From NCBI GenBank assembly GCA_013339895.1, contig JABACO010000004.1, forward strand, positions 5,201,497 to 5,265,496: a stretch of 64,000 nucleotides of DNA, read 5' to 3'. The notes under the pieces were generated by a model. It worked only from the letters and a program-made list of their open reading frames with translations, was not told where the DNA came from and made no database searches. This DNA comes from Ephydatia muelleri (lineage: Eukaryota > Porifera > Demospongiae > Spongillida > Spongillidae). Below, one piece after another: positions 57,830-64,000 of this stretch. Each line of letters begins with the position of its first letter. Position 1 is the stretch's first letter. A program made the position numbers and the translations under genes.

Positions 57830-59720
57830 AATTATATCTTGAGGCCCGGGGTCGGTAACCCCTAACCCCCCCCCCCCCCCCCCCCCCCCCCCTCTCACCG
57901 GCCCTGACTGATAGAACGCCCTAAAAGTAGCCGTCGGAGATTAAGGGGTGATTATTTACGCTATTTTAAATTCCAAATGACGTAGGAAAATGACAACGTC
58001 ACAAAATAAACAACTTACAAACAAAAATTAAAATTTGATGCGGTGGTGGAACAATCCGAACTACCACTGGCCTAAACCTATATTGTACGTACTTTCTCTT
58101 TTTACGCTCCAAACAAATATATATTCACCACAATCAGTGCCATCATGGGTACGCTGATGTAGCACCAAGCCGAAGGGAAAATGAACACTTCGCCCGCGCC
58201 ATAGGCCATGAAATAGCCGACCAGGGCCAGGGCCGAGGTGACCAAGTTGGTCCTGTAATGGGACGTCGTGAGCCCCGGAACGAGCCACAGCATCAGATAC
58301 ATCAGGTAGTTGGCATTGAAGTCTACTAGGTTGTAGGACGTCCATTCCCAGTAGAGGTGGGAGAGCTGCCTGCGAGTGCACACGAGGCTGTTGGCAAACA
58401 CGCTGTGCTCTTTGGTCTGCGGGTTGGTGGCGGGGTCGTAGAGGGCCCGCGAAATTAGGTTCACTCCCATCCAGCAAAGGCTCATCGCGATGGCGGTGAA
58501 GAAAGTGCTCCTCTCCCGCTCGCGGCTGATCTGGTAGAAGTACACGTTCCACATCAGTGGTTGGAGAATGACGAAAACGTAAGCCACCTCCGTCAGATAG
58601 CGGTTGACGGGTTTGTCACACTCGTTCACGGTCCAGTATTGCACGGTTTGCAGGAGTTCCATCAGGGTGTAAAAGAGGACCACCCATTGAATGTTGGTGG
58701 CTCGCAGGCGTGGGGCGGCGGTACAAATGTAAGCCACCACGGCAGCGCCAACCACAAAGAAAGCACAGGAAATCTCTGCGTTGTAGCACATTGGGGAGCC
58801 TCTGTTACTCTTATTCTTGACTTCGGAAACTATCGAGTTCCGTTTAATTACGTACTACAATATCTGGATATTATGGTAAACTGACTGACGTCACGGGAAC
58901 CGTCGATTATCTATGCGTTAACTCTCACAGGTGCAGGGAGATTTCCAGCCTGTCGATGATTCGGGTTGATAAACCCATCAGGTTTTGATTTTATAAAATG
59001 ATCAGTCTTTCGTGTGCAATAGCGCAATATTGCGCCGCAGATGCTTTAATCCCCCCTTTTTTTTGTAATCTTACCACTAACGTTTTTAGAGTCAACAACA
59101 CACTGTCCAGTTTATCTGCTTGTTAAATTCCCCGAAACGCTTATTCCTCACAATACCGCAACAAGTTTTGGCTAACCACTAAACAATCATACCAATTCAT
59201 TATCACGACTTCTGGTTACTGAAGCCATGATGATGAAGAACTTAATCTTCAAGTGTCAAGGGCGTTGGCAATTATTGCAGTAACACTGCGTGTCATAGTG
59301 CCATATATGCAGAGTCTCCCCACGTAAACGAATGAAGATACGTGTCGTATGCGGACCGATATGCTGATAACAGTATCAGCATATGAGCAGCAGTATGCAG
59401 ATGGATATGAAGGGGATTCGGTCATAGATAATAGAGAAGAGATGGGCAACAATCACGTGATCCATTCAGAATGCGCGGACTATACGAGGTAGTTATATTC
59501 GCACCTCAAAAAGAGTCACAAGGTGTGGATTTCTTGGTGTCGATCACAGATAAAATGCATTTTTTGATAATCACTGGTGTAGCGTTCTAGCTATAAATCG
59601 ATAGTCGGATGAAAGTTTAATGAGTTTATGGACAAAAACATGAATTTCATTAAATCACGTACATGACTTTATGAATCACATTACACCACGTGGCATTCCG
59701 TTGGCGAATGTATTGGAGGA
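57830..59720 (-). repeat. segmental duplication block A, copy 2 (partner 43820-45700)
   Basis: Described with copy 1. A 27-bp C run (57866-57892) replaces the shorter C stretch of copy 1. Confidence 0.9.
58102..58791 (-). CDS. seven-helix membrane protein resembling DUF5765, copy 2
   Basis: The protein is identical to the product of 44130-44819 over all 229 residues. The only CDS difference I see is one silent base in the His codon of the SHYRTN motif (58258 against 44286). The upstream 900 bp differ at more than twenty positions plus indels. This points either to strong purifying selection on both genes or to recent conversion of the coding part. The first bases upstream of the ATG differ (GGGGAGCCTCTG here, GCCTTTG in copy 1). 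Confidence 0.72.
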   Translation of the reverse strand: MCYNAEISCAFFVVGAAVVAYICTAAPRLRATNIQWVVLFYTLMELLQTVQYWTVNECDKPVNRYLTEVAYVFVILQPLMWNVYFYQISRERERSTFFTAIAMSLCWMGVNLISRALYDPATNPQTKEHSVFANSLVCTRRQLSHLYWEWTSYNLVDFNANYLMYLMLWLVPGLTTSHYRTNLVTSALALVGYFMAYGAGEVFIFPSAWCYISVPMMALIVVNIYLFGA

Positions 59721-59729
59721 ATCGACAAA

Positions 59730-60410
59730 AAGGTCATGTGGTGTTGTTTCTAGGAAATCTATTATTCCTTCCATCACTGCTTCAGATATATACAATGCTC
59801 CCTAGCATTGTATGGACCTTTTATTTTTAAAACTCCGATACCACAACATTCGGGTTATTCTGATATTCGCAAAAACCTATCCGTTCGAATAGCAACTTAG
59901 CATTACTCGTCTATTCGAAATAACCGGTTTATGTTTCTCCATTCGGAGGTACTTAGGTACTCGTCGTCAGCATGGACAATTCGCCCATTATTCGAATACC
60001 TTTTTATACCGATATCCGGATATGATTTTCAATTGAGTATTTCATAATTAGAGTTATATATATAACTACGTCACTGTTGTTTTTACTATTCATACATAGA
60101 TGCGACGACATCGGAAGTTGATATGTATTGAGTAAATGGATAGTAATATAATAATATTTCATGTGCATCAATTGGGGTTACAAAATATACAGCGTGTACT
60201 AGCTCAATGCTTTTATCGTCATCTTCAAGTAAGTAACTAAGTTCATTAGTATATGCCACGAGTTGTGTTTATATGTAGTAGCAATAAATTTATGTACCAG
60301 TACCATATTTAGTATTGCATTGTTTTATTGTACAGTGGTACGAAGTGAGTATTGCGCTAGCGAGTGAAATAGAATGACAGACTTCTAACCCACTTCAAGT
60401 AAGTATGAGC
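59730..60410. other. no gene recognised
   Basis: AT-rich DNA with several ATTCG/CGAAT words in both orientations at 59840-60000. No gene or clear repeat family. Confidence 0.35.
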
Positions 60411-60419
60411 GATAAAACA

Positions 60420-61020
60420 GCGTGCCAAAGCCTGCGGTACGCCCACGCATATGTGCATGGATTGAAAAGTCAGTTAGTCGATAAATAAATCATGCAACGC
60501 ATGCCGATAGGGACTGACCAAACATCAGAATCACACACTATATCTGTAATGCCTCATGGCAGTGTGCAATGTGATCTGTTCTTTTAATTTATTTTTGTCT
60601 ACTTGAACCAGCTAGTAGCTCTAACCAAGGATTATTAACTATTACAATCCTTGCTCGAACCCAGTGGGATATGCCTCATGTCATTCTCTTTGTCAGTAGC
60701 ACTCGCGGCATTACTTTCAAAGTGGTTGTATGTTTTAACGCTTATAACGTAAGTTCTATCAGTATACATGAAAAAACTCGGCGATTTTTCTATAGGCTCT
60801 ATTGCCTCGTAACCTCGGACAACGCTCAGTTACAATTTCCACGCTTTTCTTGTTCATTTCACTAGTTACGAGCATTATCCGTGCATGCATGCATTGCGAT
60901 ACATGCGGTTGGTGGTGCATGATCCAATTATGCTGTCATAGTCTGCGATTAATTAGGTTAAGTTAATTGTGCATTATGCAAGACATTGCGGTGCGACTGC
61001 ACCGCTGCGGTAATGAATGC
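60420..61020. repeat. segmental duplication blocks E/D, copy 2 (partners 51110-51245 and 52390-52670)
   Basis: 60428-60570 matches 51115-51245 (GCGGTACGCCCACGCATATG, GATAAATAAATCATGCAACG). 60719-61022 matches 52388-52670 and, at its end, 45705-45800 (CCAATTATGCTGTCATAGTC). This copy has neither the CR1 nor the piggyBac insertion. Confidence 0.75.
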
Positions 61021-61024
61021 TTTG

Positions 61025-61500
61025 ACATATCCAGAAATGAGCGGTCAAAGGGAAAGCTAATTAATTCGCGGTTTGCGAATCACCGAATATTCCCGTATAA
61101 CTTCCCATAGACATGTATGGGGTACTTTAATACCAAGCACACCAGATTTTTCTCAGCATTTGCCAAAGGGGATGTTAGTACACTACATTTGCCATGATTT
61201 TTAGTGGGGTCGCCGTATTTTTCCTATTTTAGGCGTCGCTTCCCTAGGATTGTCATAACATTGTCCTCAATGTACACGTAGTCAATGGGTGCGTTTTCTC
61301 ATTACAAATTGTATGACCATTTGTGTCAATACCTTTACGATTTGCCAATTTGCCAAAGGAAAAACATGTAGCTAGTACATCGAAGAACTATAATATATAT
61401 TGAAAATTGGGTCTTTGTATTTAAAAATCGGCTTCCATAATTGAAAGAAGTATTCTATATCGAATCGGATTGTTGTCTCCGTCTCGTGCCCTCAAAATCG
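61025..61500 (-). repeat. dispersed repeat family Y, copy 3 (inverted)
   Basis: Reverse orientation to 47640-48110 and 56720-57210. It begins ATGAGCGGTCAAAG and contains CGCGGTTTGCGAATCACCGA, AGTACACTACATTTG, GGTCGCCGTATTTTTCC and CCTAGGATTGTCATAACATTG. Confidence 0.6.
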
Positions 61501-61842
61501 ACTCACGCGCGGGACAAGGCAAATGAGTATCTCCCTAGCTGTACCAGTTTTATACAGTATGAAATCGGGCCTGAAATCGATTCTGCACGCCTCCTAGCGC
61601 TACGTAACAAGGTTTGTTGCTACCAGTTGAGTAGCCTACATATAAATGTACGTTATCGTACCCATACGTTTCGGATCTTTTGTAAACATCGCCGGGCCCA
61701 TTTCATAATTGTATTGCTGTTAGGCTGTTACGTTGGTAGTTTATCTAAGTAACTGAAGTACAACTACTAGTATAGGTGTGGCCGGAGCTACTATTGGCAC
61801 CAATAGTAATACGGCTACATGCATGTGTTTTAATTCTAGAAA

Positions 61843-61967
61843 ATGCGCACCGATTTATCGAGTATCAAAGAAGCTGATAGCAGCGTCAACGGCGTGGTAG
61901 CGTATTTTATTCTGCTGTCTGGCGCTGCAACATCCACCACCAGCAAAACGCCGTTGCAATCTTTCAG
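61843..61967 (+). CDS. possible first coding exon, unknown protein (OB-fold-like reading)
   Basis: From the ATG at 61843, 41 codons run to a GTGAAA donor: MRTDLSSIKEADSSVNGVVA, YFILLSGAATSTTSK and TPLQSF. The pattern with a short leader, VNGVVAYF and a threonine-rich loop then SF recalls the first strand of telomere-type OB folds (POT1: VNVYGVVKFF), but the match is too short to name. Local GC content is higher than in neighbouring DNA, as for real exons here. Confidence 0.3.
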
Positions 61968-62666
61968 GTGAAATAAATATAAATGCATGTGCAATTAAGG
62001 CAATGACTTACGTAGGCCTAGGCATTGCACATCTCTCAACTTGGTAATTGCAATAATGTCAGTCATTTCTTACCCTGCACTGCATGCTTTGTGTTTTATT
62101 GTAATATTTAGCTACCTTGCGTACTTACATGTATATTCAGTTACCGCTGTGAAGGCACCGTAGCTAGTGTACTCATGTGAAGGCACCATAGTTATAAGGT
62201 GTGACTATTTACAAATGGTTTATTGTGTCAGTGTGGTATGTAGCAGGCTTTGTCAATGTAATGTATGCACATGTGCATATGGACATATGTAGAAAGTTGG
62301 CAACGGACTCAAACGTGAATGTTGTGCATGTGTTGTCGACTGCATCACAGTGAAACTTATTAGTGAACAATTTGAAATAAATCACAAGATGACCGCCAAT
62401 GTATGGGTGATTACTCGATATGACACAACACGCAAGCACTAAAATGCATCACACAGATCAAACAAACTCTCAGACATTCTCTGCAACCATTCTCTGCTAC
62501 ATGTACCAATGTAAAGGTCTTGTTGATAACAATGAATACAATAGTTCAAGGGATGGTATACAAATAGTGCATGCTCATACAAGTATGCATATCTGTGTAT
62601 GTGTAAACAATTAATTTTTTGTATGTTTGTATTTATGTGTGTTACATATGGACAACATTTCAACAG

Positions 62667-62755
62667 CCCTTTGCTGCGGCAGAACACACATGGCTGAGTT
62701 ATCTTGAGCCTGAATACCACAAATGCAACAGTGAAAAATGTGAAGCCAGAACAGA
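62667..62755 (+). CDS. possible internal exon, unknown protein
   Basis: Between an AG acceptor (TTTCAACAG) and a GTAAGG donor, one frame is open: PFAAAEHTWLSYLEPEYHKC, then NSEKCEARTE. Residue mix and boundaries look exon-like, but the pyrimidine tract is weak. It could follow the exon at 61843-61967. Confidence 0.3.
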
Positions 62756-62769
62756 GTAAGGCTGTTTGT

Positions 62770-62835
62770 GTATGTGTGTGTGTGCGTTACCAGTGTGGTA
62801 AGGGAGTGGCTCAAATATGGCACTGATCTTGGTGA

Positions 62836-62876
<41 letters not shown>

Positions 62877-63101
62877 AACACACACACGCACCACACACAC
62901 ATGATGTGATATTGTGGTCAATTAGTTATGGCATGTGCAAATGGGAGGGGCTGTGTTTGTGTGTGTTGCCTACAAATACACATGCATGTACACACATGAG
63001 GCTTCTGTAACTTCTACTGTAGACAACTAAAACATATCTAGCAAATTAACCCTCCTTTCCCCCCTGATCTTGGTGATAGACACACACACACACACACACA
63101 T

Positions 63102-63137
<36 letters not shown>

Positions 63138-63185
63138 GCACACACAAGTACATACATGTACAAGCACACACACATATACACACAG
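62770..63185. repeat. CA/GT microsatellite cluster
   Basis: TG at 62770-62785, CA arrays at 62835-62893 and 63079-63137, and impure CA to 63183. Threonine-His and Cys-Val frames here are artefacts. Confidence 0.95.
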
Positions 63186-63394
63186 TTTGGGGTGTGTATT
63201 GTGGGCGGGTCGATGTTACAGGGGGTCACGTGATATACTCTGCTGTGTAGTGTTGTTGCTGATGTGCTGATATCTTTGGGCAACCAAGTCCCCGATCCTT
63301 GACTACGCGCCATACGCGAAACACACGTGTACGAAGCTTCTAAAATCACTAAAACATCCATAGAAAAGCAGGCCTTCATTCCATATTAGTGATT

Positions 63395-63700
63395 TGGTGC
63401 TTATTGTGTAGTGTAGTGCTATTGTGCAGTGCCTCTAATACGGTGCTGTGCCTGTGACATAGTGCTATGGTGCAGTGCTTGTGAAATAGTCATGGTGCAG
63501 TGACTGTGAAGTGGTGCTAAGGTCAGTGGTGTACAGTTGTAGGAAGCATGGGGTCCATTGCCACATTCTTATTTTTGTCAAAGTACCCCCCCCCCCCCCC
63601 TCCCCACCTTTTAATATCATCCTATGTGCTTGATTGTGCTGTATAGCCATGGTGCTGTGCTTGTGAAGTACATGTAGCTATGGGTCTGTGCTTTTGAAGA
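63395..63700. repeat. degenerate tandem repeat around GTGCTATGGTGCAGTGCTTGTGAA
   Basis: Units of about 30 bp with GTGCT(A/G)TGG-TGCAGTG and CTTGTGAA-TA recur at 63405-63530 and 63640-63700, interrupted by a C-rich segment with 15 C at 63586-63600. Confidence 0.65.
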
Positions 63701-64000
63701 AAGTTTGGTGTAGTTGAATGTGAACACTAAGCTTACATGTACATGTATTACCATTCAGCTGCTAGCCTTATGTAAACTTTCCAGTGGCCCAGTCCTGCCA
63801 TACACAAGTAGCAATAATATTCACTGCCACCATATGCAAGGCTTCAAAGCTTAGAAGTATCAAGGGCATTGGAAAGTTTTCTATTGCTTTGCACTTTTCA
63901 ACACACACATGCACACGCACATACACACATATGCACGTGTATACATACATACACACATGCACACACAATCAGTATGTACCGGTACAGAAATGGTGTGGGA

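Overview
The window is eukaryotic nuclear DNA. It has GT-AG introns, long CA/GT microsatellites, long poly-C/poly-G runs and many transposon remains. The mix of elements (DIRS-type retrotransposons, endonuclease-type LINEs of the R2/HERO kind, piggyBac, hAT, pogo, CR1) and the animal-type PA28-gamma gene suggest an early-branching or marine invertebrate. A sponge is my best guess, and it is only a guess. I see no bacterial operons, CRISPR array, rRNA or convincing tRNA gene.

Region by region. 1-12.4 kb: mostly non-coding, with a possible small membrane-protein gene on the minus strand (exons near 5.7-6.3 kb, perhaps starting at 12.58 kb), a relic of a RING-type zinc-finger transposon protein (7.2-7.8 kb) and a decayed, intron-containing pogo-like transposase (7.8-10.8 kb). 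12.9-28.1 kb: one clear host gene, a proteasome activator PA28-gamma (PSME3/REG-gamma) homologue in 12 exons. Its introns hold two MITEs, two G-rich minisatellites, an antisense Ngaro/DIRS-type fossil and a second, different DIRS-type fossil. 28-43 kb: a transposon graveyard with Ty3/gypsy integrase and gag-protease fossils, a Tigger/pogo-like element, a perfect fold-back element, hAT remains, a complete-ended hAT element with an 8-bp target duplication, and repeated pieces of one endonuclease-type LINE family.

43-61 kb: a shuffled segmental duplication. An intronless, GC-rich gene for a seven-helix membrane protein resembling family DUF5765 is present twice (44.1 and 58.1 kb) with identical protein sequence, although the flanks have drifted. 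Between the copies lie a CR1-like LINE end, a piggyBac-type transposon (52.7-55.5 kb) inserted into one duplicated segment, and several shorter duplicated blocks. 61-64 kb: two possible host exons on the plus strand and dense CA repeats.

The genes do not form a pathway. The only confident working host genes are the PA28-gamma homologue and the two DUF5765-like copies. The most notable signals are the contrast between CDS and flank conservation in the duplicated membrane gene, the odd ends and empty site of the piggyBac element, the repeated G-quadruplex-type array inside the PA28-gamma gene, and two separated remnants of one poorly known RING/GEQGAES transposon-protein family.
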